Shown piece by piece: positions 42,602-51,942 of a stretch of 64,000 bases of DNA (the stretch's first letter is position 1; each line of letters starts with the position of its first letter). Source of the stretch: JBFMAI01 sp040755725 (GTDB lineage: Bacteria; Planctomycetota; Phycisphaerae; UBA1845; Fen-1342); NCBI GenBank assembly GCA_040755725.1, contig JBFMAI010000037.1:4802-68801 (forward strand), written 5' to 3'. Made by a program: the position numbers and the translations under genes. The notes beneath the pieces are model-generated. The model saw nothing but the letters and a program-made list of their open reading frames with translations, was not told the DNA's origin and searched no databases.

Positions 42602-43840
42602 ATGCACTCACGTTTCGTCGAACAGGTGTTGCCCAACGGGCTCCGCGTCATCTGTGAGGTCATGCCGCGCGTGCGCTCCGCGTCGGCCGCGTTCCTCGCG
42701 CGGACCGGCGCGCGGCATGAGACGCCGCCGGAGCACGGCGTGAGCCATTTCCTTGAGCACATGTGCTTCAAGGGGACGGCGCGGCGCAGTTCGCACGAGG
42801 TGAACGTGCGTTTCGACGAGCTGGGCAGCATCTACAACGCCTACACCAGCAAAGAGCACACGGTCTACTACGGGTGGGTGCCGGCGGCGCGGCTCGACGA
42901 GCAGATCGAGCTGCTGGCCGACCTGATGCGCCCCAGCCTGCCGCCCGCGGAGTTCGAGACTGAACGCCACGTGATCCTCGAAGAAATCGCCATGAGCGAC
43001 GACAACTTCGATCGGCGGGTGTGGAACTTCGTCCACGAGGTCGCCTTCGGCCACCACCCCCTGGCGCACGAGGTGCTCGGCGAGAAGGAGACGATCCAGG
43101 GGTTGCCGCACGCGCGGCTCACGGATTACCACCGACGCCGCTACGCCCCGAACAACCTGTGCCTGATCGCCGCCGGGGCCGTCGAGCCGGAGGCGGTGTT
43201 CGCGGCGGCAGGGCGGCACTGCGGCGATTGGTCGCGGGCGAGTAACGGGGCGACGGCGAGCGGGTCGCTGCCGGCCCTATCGACTGGGACGCACAAGCTG
43301 CGGCTGGAACGCTTCAAGCAGCAGTCGCTCGTGCTACTGTATCCGTCGGTGCCGCGCGGCGACGCGGACGCGGAGAACGTCGAGGCGTTCACGCACCTGT
43401 TCGGCGGCCACAACTCGCGGTGCTACTGGAACATCGTGCAGAAGGGCATCTGCACCGAGGCGGGGGCGCTGTGGGTCGGCTACGAGGACTGCGGGCTGCT
43501 GGCCCTGTTCGCCGACGGCGAGCCGGAGCGATGCGAAGAGATGCTCGCCGCCCTGCGTGGGCAGGTGCGCGAGCTGTTGACCGACGGCATCCGGGCCGAC
43601 GAAGTGCAGCGCGTCAAGAACCAACGCCGCACGCACTTGGCGCTGGAAGCAGAGAACCCGCGCACACGCGTGATGCAGCTTGTGGATGACCTGGAAACGC
43701 ATGACCGGCCGCGCACGGCCGACGCACGCCTCGCCGCCGTCGAGGCCGTCACCGTCCGGTCGATCCAGCGCTACCTGGAGCGGTGCCCGCTCGACGGCGA
43801 TGGCCTGCTGCTGTCCTGCGGGCCCCGTGGCTGGCCGTAG
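42602..43840 (+). CDS. M16 family zinc metallopeptidase
   Basis: The 412-residue protein has the inverted zinc motif HFLEHMCFKG (HxxEH) near residue 48 and, about 75 residues on, ERHVILEEIAMSDDN supplying the third ligand Glu. The second half (HKLRLERFKQQSLVLLYPSV onwards) is the inactive-lobe half domain with QVRELLTDGIRADEVQRVKN. It resembles the mitochondrial processing peptidase beta/PqqF-like group found widely in bacteria. It is probably cytosolic or periplasmic; no signal peptide is seen. No second M16 partner lies next to it, so it may be a self-contained homodimer. ATG at 42602 gives MHSRFVEQVLPNGLRV, the usual beginning. Confidence 0.93.
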   Translation: MHSRFVEQVLPNGLRVICEVMPRVRSASAAFLARTGARHETPPEHGVSHFLEHMCFKGTARRSSHEVNVRFDELGSIYNAYTSKEHTVYYGWVPAARLDEQIELLADLMRPSLPPAEFETERHVILEEIAMSDDNFDRRVWNFVHEVAFGHHPLAHEVLGEKETIQGLPHARLTDYHRRRYAPNNLCLIAAGAVEPEAVFAAAGRHCGDWSRASNGATASGSLPALSTGTHKLRLERFKQQSLVLLYPSVPRGDADAENVEAFTHLFGGHNSRCYWNIVQKGICTEAGALWVGYEDCGLLALFADGEPERCEEMLAALRGQVRELLTDGIRADEVQRVKNQRRTHLALEAENPRTRVMQLVDDLETHDRPRTADARLAAVEAVTVRSIQRYLERCPLDGDGLLLSCGPRGWP

Positions 43841-44411
43841 GGGCTGTCCGACGAACCCATCTTGCACTAGCAGTTCCTGAACAGGACCCACGACGCAAGT
43901 GATGGGGCGCGGAGCCCCCGCACTGGCGTGCGGGGTTCTGATTGGCGCCCCAAGGGACGAGATCGGGGAAGGTTCGGGTTCTGCGGCAGGTCCGGCGCTA
44001 TCAACCGGCGCCCCCCGTTACCGCCGGAACCGCCGGTTTCGGTGCGGCGCCCTCCGGTACAGGCGGAACGGTGACCGCTGACCAATAGTCCGATAATACA
44101 ACGCACTTGTCACAAGGTTTCTTATCGGCTCGTGCTCCGAGTCGCTGGATGTTTCATTGACGCGGGGGACCGTTCGGAGTACGCTACCTTTGAGGAGCAG
44201 GTGATGTGCCGCGTCGCTGCGGAACCAGTTGCAGCCAGATCGAAATGACGCGGCCTTTGGAGGAGTGTAAGCAGGGTTCACGGTCTGCAACGAGTTGCGT
44301 AAGCGTAGGACTAGGCGCGATTCCGCATCGCGCGAGTGTATCGTTCCGGAGGTTGGGCCAGTGGCCACGCGAGGTCGACTCTGACCAATGGCCCCTATGG
44401 AGGAGATTGCG
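43841..44411. other. Long leader region of the PEP-CTERM gene with A1/A2 repeats
   Basis: The first part has an A2 copy with two mismatches (43887-43906) and a perfect A1 hairpin (43917-43934), both after the M16 gene. From about 44080 the sequence is less GC-rich and non-coding. A possible promoter is TTGACG (44157-44162), 17-nt spacer, TACGCT (44180-44185), which would leave a ~220-nt leader to the PEP-CTERM start; a GGAGGAG ribosome-binding site is at 44399-44405. A small RNA or structured leader cannot be excluded. Confidence 0.4.
44157..44185 (+). promoter_or_regulatory. Possible sigma-70 promoter for the PEP-CTERM gene
   Basis: TTGACG and TACGCT are separated by 17 nt in a less GC-rich leader region. 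The -10 match is weak, so this is tentative. Confidence 0.3.
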
Positions 44412-45035
44412 ATGAGGAAACTTTTGGTCTTGGCGGCGGTCGTCGCATTGTGCGGCGTCGCCAGCGCTCAGAATCTGTTCACGAACCCCGGCTTTGAGAC
44501 CGGCACGTTTGCGGGTTGGACGGTGAAGCCGACGGCGAACGGCCAGTCAAGTCCGCCGGAAACCGTCGCCATGTACGACATCGACGGCGCCGGGCCGTTG
44601 CCGGATTCGCTGGCGGCGAAATTCGCCGTGGGACAGGTCACGTTCCAGAGCGGCGTGCAGTGCGGTATGGAACTGACGCAGAGCCTGGCGTTGACCGCGG
44701 GACAGCAGTACACGTTCGACTTTGACTTGTCGACGGAGGGGAAGAGCTCGACCGGCAATGCCGCGGGCGGCAATTTCTACCTGATCGTCAATGGCGTGTC
44801 GATCGCCGAGTGGCTGTCGGGCGGCATTGGTGGTAGCTACGGTTTCAACAAGTACTACCACATGACGGCCAACTACACGCCAGCCGCCGGTGGCAACTAC
44901 GACATCGGCCTGCGGATCACGCGGCCGTACACCTGCCCCGGTGACGTGTTCCAGTACGTCGACAATGCCGTCGCGGTTCCCGAGCCGGCGACCGTCGGCC
45001 TGCTGGCCCTGGGCCTGCTGCTGCGCCGTCGCTAG
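44412..45035 (+). CDS. PEP-CTERM exported protein
   Basis: The 207-residue protein has a signal peptide (MRKLLVLAAVVALCGVASAQ) and a C-terminal PEP-CTERM anchor: VPEPATVGLLALGLLL followed by RRR. The body begins NLFTNPGFETGTFAGWTVKP, the carbohydrate-binding-module-like beginning (CBM-4/9-like or choice-of-anchor) seen in many such proteins, and is beta-rich throughout. It would be exported and processed by an exosortase elsewhere in the genome. A strong GGAGGAG lies 6 nt upstream of ATG 44412. A long leader precedes it, and a strong intrinsic terminator (45072-45109) follows. Confidence 0.85.
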   Translation: MRKLLVLAAVVALCGVASAQNLFTNPGFETGTFAGWTVKPTANGQSSPPETVAMYDIDGAGPLPDSLAAKFAVGQVTFQSGVQCGMELTQSLALTAGQQYTFDFDLSTEGKSSTGNAAGGNFYLIVNGVSIAEWLSGGIGGSYGFNKYYHMTANYTPAAGGNYDIGLRITRPYTCPGDVFQYVDNAVAVPEPATVGLLALGLLLRRR

Positions 45036-45071
45036 TAGCTGCGTCTTTCCATTTGTCTGTGACTCTCACGC

Positions 45072-45109
45072 GGGCCGCTCGGCGCTGGTCGAGCGGCCCT
45101 CGCCTTTTG
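45072..45109 (+). terminator. Intrinsic terminator after the PEP-CTERM gene
   Basis: The perfect 10-bp stem GGGCCGCTCG / CGAGCGGCCC (45072-45081 and 45090-45099) with an 8-nt loop is followed by TCGCCTTTTG. It ends the gene at 44412-45035 before the next gene's ribosome-binding site (AGGAGG at 45136-45142). Confidence 0.8.
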
Positions 45110-45149
45110 TACAATGCGCGGGGATTGGCCTTGGGCAGGAGGCGAAAAC

Positions 45150-46793
45150 ATGAGAACCGGACAAATCAGTGGGCTGGTGGTGGGGTTGCTGGTCGCCGCC
45201 GCGGCGGCGCAGAATGCCCCGTTCGTGTCGATGACGGACCAAGGAGCGAGCGGCGCGCCGCAGACCGCATCCGTCCCCACGCCGTGGCCGACGCCGTGGC
45301 GGACGGAGTCCCTCGACGACGCCCTCGGCTTGTTCACGCGGGCCGATCGCGGCCCCGCAGACATCGCGACGGGTGAAGGCGCGAACGGTGCCACCGGGCC
45401 GGCGTGGCCCGACTTGGCGGCCCCACGCGGCTGGATCGGCTGGCCGATGCGCGGCAATGGGCCCGCCAATACTTACCGCACGCGCGGGCTCGGTCCGGTT
45501 TGGGTCCGCAACACGTGGACGTACGCCCCCGCCGGCTACCGCGTGTGGCGGCCCGCGGTCGCGCCCGATGGGACGATCTACGTCACGACGGTGCGTTTCC
45601 CGACGAGCGGCGTCGAGGGTCGGCTGGCTGCCCTGAACCCGGACGGGACCGTCAAATGGTCTGTGGCGTTGACCAACGCGGCCGGCATTCCCGTATGGGC
45701 GTCGTCCACGCCGGTCATTGACGACGCCGGCAATCTCTATGTGGCCTGGGCGCACGACCGTGACTTCAAGCAACTAACTTGCCTGTCGTTCGACACGGAC
45801 GGCAAGGTGCGCTGGCGGTTCGAGCCGAACATCGAGCTCGAAACCGCGTCGCACCAGGAGCCGGTACTGGCCAACGGCGTGCTCTACGCCGCTCTGGATA
45901 CCAGCTTCTACATCGGCAACCCGACCCACCGGGCGTCGATCTTCGCGTTGAACCCGGCCAACGGGCAGCCGCTGTGGCACTGGCGGTCGCCGAACCTGGA
46001 CACGTTCTACGACGGACCGGCGGTCGGCGCCGACGGGGCGATCTACCAGGCGTCGGGCGCGAATTCGCTGCGGGACGCCCACGGCTGGCTGTACCGCATT
46101 CTGCCGGATGGCAAGCTCGACTGGTCGCGCGACCTGGGCTGGGCGGGATCGAACGCCCCGCCGACGCTCGACGCCGCCGACAACATCTACTTCGGCGACC
46201 TGGTGGGCGTCGCGTGGAAGTACACGGCGGCGGGCGCGCTGGCGTGGACGTATGACACGCTCTCCGGCCGCATCTACACGTCGCCGGCGTTGCGGGGCGG
46301 GCAGGTGCTGATCGGGGCGGCGTACGGCGGTCTGCACATCGTGAACGCGGAGACTGGGCTGCCGATCGGCGTGCTGGAGCCGACCTTCTACCCGATGGGC
46401 AAGTCGGCGGACCGGGCCGGCAATGTGTTCTTCTACTGCTTTGACGGGCCGGGCACGGTGTTCGCCTACGGGCTGCACGAGCGCCGCTGGTGGCAGGGCA
46501 CCACCGGCTCGGGCGTGTCGGTCAACGCCTGTGTGGTCGGCCGCGACGGCGTCCTGCTCGTGTCGGACAGTGAGCGGCTGAAGGCGTTCGTGGGATTCAC
46601 CGTCGGCGACCTGAATTGCGACGGGAGTGTCGATTTCGGCGATATCAACCCGTTCGTGCTGGCGCTGACGAATCCGGCCGGCTATCAAGCCGCCTATCCG
46701 GACTGCAACATCGACCTGGCCGACATCAACGGCGACGGCCGGGTCGACTTCGGCGACATCAACCCGTTCGTCCGGCTGCTGACCGTACCGTAG
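45150..46793 (+). CDS. Secreted PQQ-like propeller protein with C-terminal dockerin-like module
   Basis: The 547-residue protein has a signal peptide (MRTGQISGLVVGLLVAAAAA) and an AGGAGG ribosome-binding site eight nt upstream. About residues 95-470 form a PQQ-like propeller (AALNPDGTVKWSVALTN, CLSFDTDGKVRWRFEPN, FALNPANGQPLWHWRS, RILPDGKLDWSRDLG). The C-terminus repeats the dockerin-like module: DLNCDGSVDFGD, NPFVLALTNPAGYQAAYP, DINGDGRVDFGD, NPFVRLLTVP. The stop codon is part of a GTAGCGGCCGG family B' repeat, so a repeat insertion may have set or preserved the 3' end. It is probably exported to the surface; function unknown. Confidence 0.88.
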   Translation: MRTGQISGLVVGLLVAAAAAQNAPFVSMTDQGASGAPQTASVPTPWPTPWRTESLDDALGLFTRADRGPADIATGEGANGATGPAWPDLAAPRGWIGWPMRGNGPANTYRTRGLGPVWVRNTWTYAPAGYRVWRPAVAPDGTIYVTTVRFPTSGVEGRLAALNPDGTVKWSVALTNAAGIPVWASSTPVIDDAGNLYVAWAHDRDFKQLTCLSFDTDGKVRWRFEPNIELETASHQEPVLANGVLYAALDTSFYIGNPTHRASIFALNPANGQPLWHWRSPNLDTFYDGPAVGADGAIYQASGANSLRDAHGWLYRILPDGKLDWSRDLGWAGSNAPPTLDAADNIYFGDLVGVAWKYTAAGALAWTYDTLSGRIYTSPALRGGQVLIGAAYGGLHIVNAETGLPIGVLEPTFYPMGKSADRAGNVFFYCFDGPGTVFAYGLHERRWWQGTTGSGVSVNACVVGRDGVLLVSDSERLKAFVGFTVGDLNCDGSVDFGDINPFVLALTNPAGYQAAYPDCNIDLADINGDGRVDFGDINPFVRLLTVP

Positions 46794-47167
46794 CGGCCGG
46801 GTGCCGCACCGGCCGTGGAGCGTTGGTTGAGGGTCGGTGCCCCACGACATGCGGGGCGGCCGCAGTCGGCTGGGCCGGCCATTGCGCGGTCGGCCGGTGT
46901 CGGCTGGGTGTTTCTCATTTGGGAGCACCGGGCTGGACGGCTTATACTAGATGACCGAGCGCGATTCGGCGGCCCCCTTGGGGAGGGCGAGCCTCCCGGC
47001 GAGCCGCGGCTCAGCAGGCCGGCAGGGTCGCCGCGGGAGACAGCCACGCCCTCCCATGCCGCATGTTCGCGTACGGCGAGCTAGCTGCACTGGGGCGGTG
47101 CGGGATCGCCGATGGGTTGCCAGTCTCGGCGACGCGCCGGCTCGCACCGTCTCCGAGGAGTAGTCCG
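46794..47167. repeat. Intergenic region with family B' repeat and Gly/Ser-type palindromes
   Basis: The family B' repeat GTAGCGGCCGGGTGCCGCAC...GGCCG (46790-46818) overlaps the upstream stop. A GGGCGAGCCTCCCGGCGAGC-type repeat is at about 46984-47035. The next gene's ribosome-binding site GAGGAG lies at 47154-47159. No other gene is supported in these 374 bp. Confidence 0.55.
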
Positions 47168-49609
47168 ATGCCGAATCGAATGAGGCTCCCCGCAGGCATG
47201 TTGCTGGTTTTCGCGGTTGCATCGATCGCGCGTGTCACGGTGGGTGGTGACCTCTGGTGGGACGAACGCTTTGGCATGAACGGCTTGCGCGGCGGGGGCG
47301 GCGGGATGGTCGCCGCCATCACGCAGTTCGACGACGGACGCGGGCCCGCGGTCTATGTGGGCGGCAGCTTTCACCAAGCGGGCGGCGTGGACGCGGTGGG
47401 CATCGCCCGCTGGGACGGTGTCACCTGGAGCGCCGTCGGCGAGGGCCTCGACCCCAGGTCGTTCGATCGCCTCGCCGCCCTCGCGGTCTTTGACGACGGT
47501 CGCGGACCGAAGCTCTACGCCGGGGGACACATGCGCAGAATGGGCGGCGAGCCGGTGAGTGCCATCGCCTGCTGGGACGGCGTCCGCTGGACGTCGGTCG
47601 CGGGTGGCGTCGGGAGCTTCGAGCCGGAGGATCTCGGCTATGTGGCCGCGCTGGCCGTGCATGACGACGGCACAGGTCCGGCGCTGTACGTCGGCGGCCG
47701 TTTCGAGCGGGCCGGCGCCGGGCCGGCGGCGAACATCGCCCGCTGGGACGGCACGAATTGGTCATCCGTCGGCGATGGTCTCTACGGGACCGTGAACTGC
47801 CTTGTCGAGTTCGATGCGGGCGCCGGGCGCGAGCTCTATGCCGGCGGAGATTTCTACGATTCCATCGGCGGCACGTGGGTCCACCTGGCGAAGTGGGACG
47901 GGCAAGCGTGGAGCTTCGTCCCCGGGTTGAATGGCACGCCGTCCGATCTGGTGGTCTACGATGACGGCTTTGGCGCGGCGCTGTATGCGGCGGGGCAGTT
48001 CCAGACCGCGGCCGGCCTGCGGCACGTGCTGAAGTGGGATGGCGCGACATGGTCGGCGCTGGGGGCGGACACTTATGGCAATGTACACTCACTGGCCGTG
48101 TTCACGGATTCCGGCGGTCCAGCGCTCTACGCGGGCGGCGCAATCGTCTCCGCCGGCGGCGTGCCGATACCGGGGCTGGCGCGGTGGGATGGCACCGCGT
48201 GGACGGCCGTCCCCGGGGCGATTGAGGGTGTCTGGTCCGGCGTGTGGACGTTGGAGGTTCTGGACGGCCCGCGTGGCCCGGTGCTCTACGCGGGCGGCGA
48301 GTTTACACGAGTTGATGAGCGGCCGGCGGGTGCCGTCGCGACGTGGGATGGGGCCGGGTGGTCGTACCTCGATGGTGGCGTCACGCAGCCGGAGGTGAGC
48401 GAGTTCCTGAGCGTCGCGGACGGCGAGCTGCGCGGGCTATATGCCGCCGGCCCGTTTCTCCGCATCGGCTCGGCGGAGACGCATTTCGTGGCGCGGTGGG
48501 ACGGCGCCGTGTGGACGCCGCTCGCCGACGGACTCAACGGTCGCGTGTCGGCCCTGACGCTGTTTGATGCCGGCGACGGCCTGCGCCTCTACGCCGGCGG
48601 CACGTTCACACAGGCCGGTGGTGTGACGGCCGACCGCATCGCCTGTTGGGACGGCACAGCCTGGAGCGCGCTGCCGGGTGGCGGCTTCGAGTGGCGGAAT
48701 GACGAAGTCTTAGCTCTGGCGGTCTACGATGGCGGTGCCGGCCCGGAGCTCTACGCCGCCGGAAACATCTCGCGTCTGGGCGGAGTGCCTGTGGATTACA
48801 TCGCCCGCTGGGATGGCGCGCACTGGTCAAAGGTGGGGTCCGGGACAACCGGGACCGTGAATGCGCTCCAGGTGTACGACGATGGCACCGGTCCGGCGCT
48901 CTACGTGGCTGGCGGGTTTGACCGCGCCGGTGGGCAGCTTGCCGGGGGGTTGGCACGCTGGAACGGAAGCACCTGGATCCGCGTCGCGGCCGGCCTCGAG
49001 GGATTCTTCACATCGTTGGCGGTCTTCGACGACGGCCGCGGGTCCGCGCTGTACGCGGGCGGCACGGCGGACTACGGGGCCGGCAGCGGGGGCATCTTTC
49101 GCTGGGACGGTCGGACGCTGCGTAACGTCGAAGGCACCGAGGGCTGGCTTGTTCGCAGCTTGGCGGTCCATGATGACGGCCGCGGCCCGGCGCTCTACGC
49201 AGGCTTAGTTCAGAACGTGGGGGCGCCCGGGCACGCGTTTCTGGTCCGCTGGGACGGTCAGTCGTGGGAGATGGTCGGCGGTGACACGGACGGCACCGTG
49301 ACGGCACTCGCCAGCCACGATGACGGGACCGGCGCAGCACTGTATGTGGGCGGGTGGTTCACGCACGCGGGCGGCCGGCCGGCGGGGCGCATCGCCCGCT
49401 GGGGCGGCTATCCGCATCCCGGCGACCTGAACTGCGATGGGCAGGCTGACTTCGCCGACGTGGACCCCTTTGTGCTGGCCCTGGCCAGCCCGGCGGCGTG
49501 GCAGGCTCAGTACCCCGACTGTCCGCTGCTCAACGGCGACATCAACGGCGACGGCCGGGTCGACTTCGGCGACATCAATCCGTTTGTGCGGCTGTTGACC
49601 AACCCATAG
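47168..49609 (+). CDS. Secreted multi-repeat beta-propeller (Rax2-like) protein with dockerin-like C-terminus
   Basis: The 813-residue protein has a signal peptide (RLPAGMLLVFAVASIARVTV, then GG) and GAGGAG at the right distance from ATG 47168. The body has about 14 repeats of ~50 residues of the form LAVYDDGTGPALYVGGRFERA and IARWDGTNWSSVGDGL, which together build beta-propeller blades; such repeats are frequent in planctomycetes and resemble cortical-marker/Rax2-like repeats. The C-terminus has a dockerin-like module with a slightly diverged first loop (DLNCDGQADFAD, then DINGDGRVDFGD, NPFVRLLTNP). Neighbouring repeats are close in DNA sequence, so recombination could change their number. 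It is probably surface-exposed; function unknown. Confidence 0.85.
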   Translation: MPNRMRLPAGMLLVFAVASIARVTVGGDLWWDERFGMNGLRGGGGGMVAAITQFDDGRGPAVYVGGSFHQAGGVDAVGIARWDGVTWSAVGEGLDPRSFDRLAALAVFDDGRGPKLYAGGHMRRMGGEPVSAIACWDGVRWTSVAGGVGSFEPEDLGYVAALAVHDDGTGPALYVGGRFERAGAGPAANIARWDGTNWSSVGDGLYGTVNCLVEFDAGAGRELYAGGDFYDSIGGTWVHLAKWDGQAWSFVPGLNGTPSDLVVYDDGFGAALYAAGQFQTAAGLRHVLKWDGATWSALGADTYGNVHSLAVFTDSGGPALYAGGAIVSAGGVPIPGLARWDGTAWTAVPGAIEGVWSGVWTLEVLDGPRGPVLYAGGEFTRVDERPAGAVATWDGAGWSYLDGGVTQPEVSEFLSVADGELRGLYAAGPFLRIGSAETHFVARWDGAVWTPLADGLNGRVSALTLFDAGDGLRLYAGGTFTQAGGVTADRIACWDGTAWSALPGGGFEWRNDEVLALAVYDGGAGPELYAAGNISRLGGVPVDYIARWDGAHWSKVGSGTTGTVNALQVYDDGTGPALYVAGGFDRAGGQLAGGLARWNGSTWIRVAAGLEGFFTSLAVFDDGRGSALYAGGTADYGAGSGGIFRWDGRTLRNVEGTEGWLVRSLAVHDDGRGPALYAGLVQNVGAPGHAFLVRWDGQSWEMVGGDTDGTVTALASHDDGTGAALYVGGWFTHAGGRPAGRIARWGGYPHPGDLNCDGQADFADVDPFVLALASPAAWQAQYPDCPLLNGDINGDGRVDFGDINPFVRLLTNP

Positions 49610-49833
49610 CAACCGGGTCGCGTGCCGACCGTCCGGTCCGAGCCGCGACCGCCAGGGAGCGGTCGCTTGGGAGCACCATGTGGACGACTCCCTCACGGTC
49701 GTGGCTCGGTCCTCGAGGATGCGACGGCCCTGAGTGGCAGCCGCGGTTGGTCGCCGCATTCTTGACGGTCGCCCCACAATTCGGCTAGTTTTGTCGTATT
49801 CGCCGCGTTGCGGCCGTGTGAGGGAGTCTGATT

Positions 49834-50772
49834 GTGCCGTATCACTGCGTCGTCTGCGTCAAGCAGGTGCCCGACACCGCCAACGTGACCGCCCAGGCCA
49901 TGAAGGAGGACGGCACCGTCAACCGGGCCGCCCTGCCGGCGGTCTTCAATCCCGACGACCTGTACGCCCTGGAGGCGGCCCTTCAGGTCCGCGACCGGTA
50001 CGGCGGGACAGTCACCGTGCTGACGATGGGGCCGCCCAAGGCCGGCGACGTGCTCCGCGAATGCCTGTACCGGGGGGCGGACCGGGTGGTGCTGCTGACC
50101 GACCGCCGGGCGGCGGCCAGCGACACGCTGGCGACGAGCTACATTCTCAGCCAGGCGGTGCGGGCGACGAAGAACTACGACTTTGTGTTCTGCGGGCGGC
50201 AGGCGATCGACGGCGACACGGCCCAGGTGGGGCCGCAGCTTGCCGAGAAGCTGGGTATCCCGCAGGTCACGTATGTCGAGGAACTGATTGAGGTTCGGGA
50301 CCGCTCGGCCCGCGTGCGGCGCAACGTCGGCAACGGCTGGGAGGTCGTCGAGGTGCGGCTGCCGGTGTTGCTGACGGTGCTGGACACGGCGTCGGAGCCG
50401 CGGCCGCCGGCGGCGAGGCGGGTGATGAAGTACAAGCGGGCCCGGGCGCGCGTCGAGCTCGAGGCCGCCGTCAAGGGGAATGCGGGCGTCTCGCCCGCGC
50501 CCGGTGGTACCGGCGTCTCGCCGGTGGATATTGAACATGAGGTCGAACGGCTGGCCGAGGGTCTGCGGTCGCGCGGCCTGATGATCGAGCAGTGGAACCT
50601 GGACGACATCCAGGCGGACCTGAGCTGGTGCGGCCTGCACGGTTCGCCGACGAAGGTCCACCGCATCCAGGCCATTGTGCTGACGAAACAGGGCTACACG
50701 GAGGTCCCGCCGACAGAGGACGGCATTCGCAGCCTCATCCGCGAGTTGGTTGTGGATCACACACTCGGATGA
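49834..50772 (+). CDS. etfB: Electron transfer flavoprotein beta subunit, with in-frame repeat insertion
   Basis: EtfB with EtfA carries electrons from dehydrogenases to the respiratory chain. The 312-residue protein starts at GTG 49834 after a GGGAG. The N-terminal AANH-type fold has CVVCVKQVPDTANV, AALPAVFNPDDLYALEAAL, and CGRQAIDGDTAQVGPQLAE; VEVRLPVLLTVLDTASEPRP follows. Residues about 216-231 (AGVSPAPGGTGVSPV) come from two GCGTCTCGC palindromes inserted in frame. The C-terminus (LDDIQADLSWCGLHGSPTKV and a further ~45 residues) is longer than in classical EtfB and resembles the forms paired with acyl-CoA dehydrogenases in anaerobes. It is followed by etfA and an acyl-CoA dehydrogenase gene. 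Confidence 0.94.
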   Translation: MPYHCVVCVKQVPDTANVTAQAMKEDGTVNRAALPAVFNPDDLYALEAALQVRDRYGGTVTVLTMGPPKAGDVLRECLYRGADRVVLLTDRRAAASDTLATSYILSQAVRATKNYDFVFCGRQAIDGDTAQVGPQLAEKLGIPQVTYVEELIEVRDRSARVRRNVGNGWEVVEVRLPVLLTVLDTASEPRPPAARRVMKYKRARARVELEAAVKGNAGVSPAPGGTGVSPVDIEHEVERLAEGLRSRGLMIEQWNLDDIQADLSWCGLHGSPTKVHRIQAIVLTKQGYTEVPPTEDGIRSLIRELVVDHTLG

Positions 50773-50780
50773 ACAATGCG

Positions 50781-50846
50781 GTGATAAAGTGAAAAGGCGA
50801 CACCGTGATAAGGGTTGGCGTTCGGGCGCCGTTTTCACTTCATCAC
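50781..50846. repeat. Inverted repeat between etfB and etfA
   Basis: The arms GTGATAAAGTGAAAA (50781-50795) and TTTTCACTTCATCAC (50832-50846) match at 14 of 15 positions around a 36-bp loop. A related TCACCTTGTCACCATCAC follows to 50878. It looks like another mobile palindrome family and could fold in the etf transcript. Confidence 0.75.
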
Positions 50847-50883
50847 GTTCTCACCTTGTCACCATCACAGCACCGGAGATGCG

Positions 50884-51918
50884 ATGATTTCGCAGAATCG
50901 CAATGGTGAGGTTTGGGTCTACGCGGAGCAGGAAGACGGTTCGCTCCACGACGTGGCCCTGGAGCTTGCCGGCAAGGCCCGGGAGCTGGCCGACCGGCTC
51001 GGCGTCAAGGTCGGGGCCGTCCTGACGGGCTGGAGCGTCCGCGAGCTGGCGTACCGGCTGATCCAGCACGGCACCGACCACGTGTATCTCGTCGAGGACC
51101 GCCGACTGGAGCATTATCAGACGCTGCCGTACGCCCGTGTCGTGACGACGCTCGTGGGGAAGCATCGGCCGCAGATTGTCGTCTTCGGCGCCACGCCGCT
51201 GGGCCGCGACCTCGCTCCCCGATGTGCGTCGGCGCTGCGCTGCGGCCTGACCGCCGACTGCACCGACCTTGACGTGGCGGACGTGGACGACCCGGCGGCG
51301 AAGAAGGTCCACAAGAACCTGCTGCTCCAGATTCGTCCGGCCTTCGGCGGGAACATCATCGCCACGATCATAAATCCAGAGCGCTGGCCGCAGATGGCGA
51401 CCGTCCGCGAGGGCGTCATGCCGCTGCGCAACCCGGATATGCAGCGCAAGGGGGAGATCGTCGCGGAGAAGGTCGAGTTCCGCGACGAGGACTTCGCGGT
51501 CCGGCTGATCGAGCGGCACCGCGAGGCGCGCAAGGTAAACCTGAAGGGTGCACGGACGATCGTCGCCGGCGGCGGCGGCGTCGGCAGCAAGCAGAACTTC
51601 AAGCTGATTCACGATCTGGCGGGCGCGATCGGCGGTGCCGTGGGCGCGTCGCGGGCGGCGGTGGACGGCGGCTTCATCGACAAAGCCCACCAGGTGGGCC
51701 AGACCGGCACGACCGTGCGGCCGGCGCTGTACATCGCGTGCGGCATCAGCGGGGCGATCCAGCACCGCGCGGGCATGGAGGAGTCGGCCAAGATCGTCGC
51801 GATCAACTGGGACAAGGAAGCGCCGATCTTCGGCGTGGCCCACTACGGCATCGTCGGCGACCTGAACCAGGTGATCCCGATGATGGTGAAGGCGATTAAG
51901 GAGCGGCCGAAGGAGTGA
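50884..51918 (+). CDS. etfA: Electron transfer flavoprotein alpha subunit
   Basis: The 344-residue EtfA has the N-terminal AANH-like half (VWVYAEQEDGSLHDVALELA, VFGATPLGRDLAPRCA, GLTADCTDL) and the C-terminal FAD domain: IVAGGGGVGSKQNFKLIHDL, GGFIDKAHQVGQTGTTVRP, LYIACGISGAIQHRAGM, INWDKEAPIFGVAHYGIVGD. The FAD contacts S/T and Q in QTGTTV are present. ATG at 50884 has GGAG at 50876-50879; the open frame upstream is repeat sequence. It follows etfB by 111 bp and precedes an acyl-CoA dehydrogenase by 98 bp, in an apparent fatty-acyl oxidation operon. Confidence 0.95.
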   Translation: MISQNRNGEVWVYAEQEDGSLHDVALELAGKARELADRLGVKVGAVLTGWSVRELAYRLIQHGTDHVYLVEDRRLEHYQTLPYARVVTTLVGKHRPQIVVFGATPLGRDLAPRCASALRCGLTADCTDLDVADVDDPAAKKVHKNLLLQIRPAFGGNIIATIINPERWPQMATVREGVMPLRNPDMQRKGEIVAEKVEFRDEDFAVRLIERHREARKVNLKGARTIVAGGGGVGSKQNFKLIHDLAGAIGGAVGASRAAVDGGFIDKAHQVGQTGTTVRPALYIACGISGAIQHRAGMEESAKIVAINWDKEAPIFGVAHYGIVGDLNQVIPMMVKAIKERPKE

Positions 51919-51942
51919 GACCAGCCGCGAAGCGGCGTGCGA

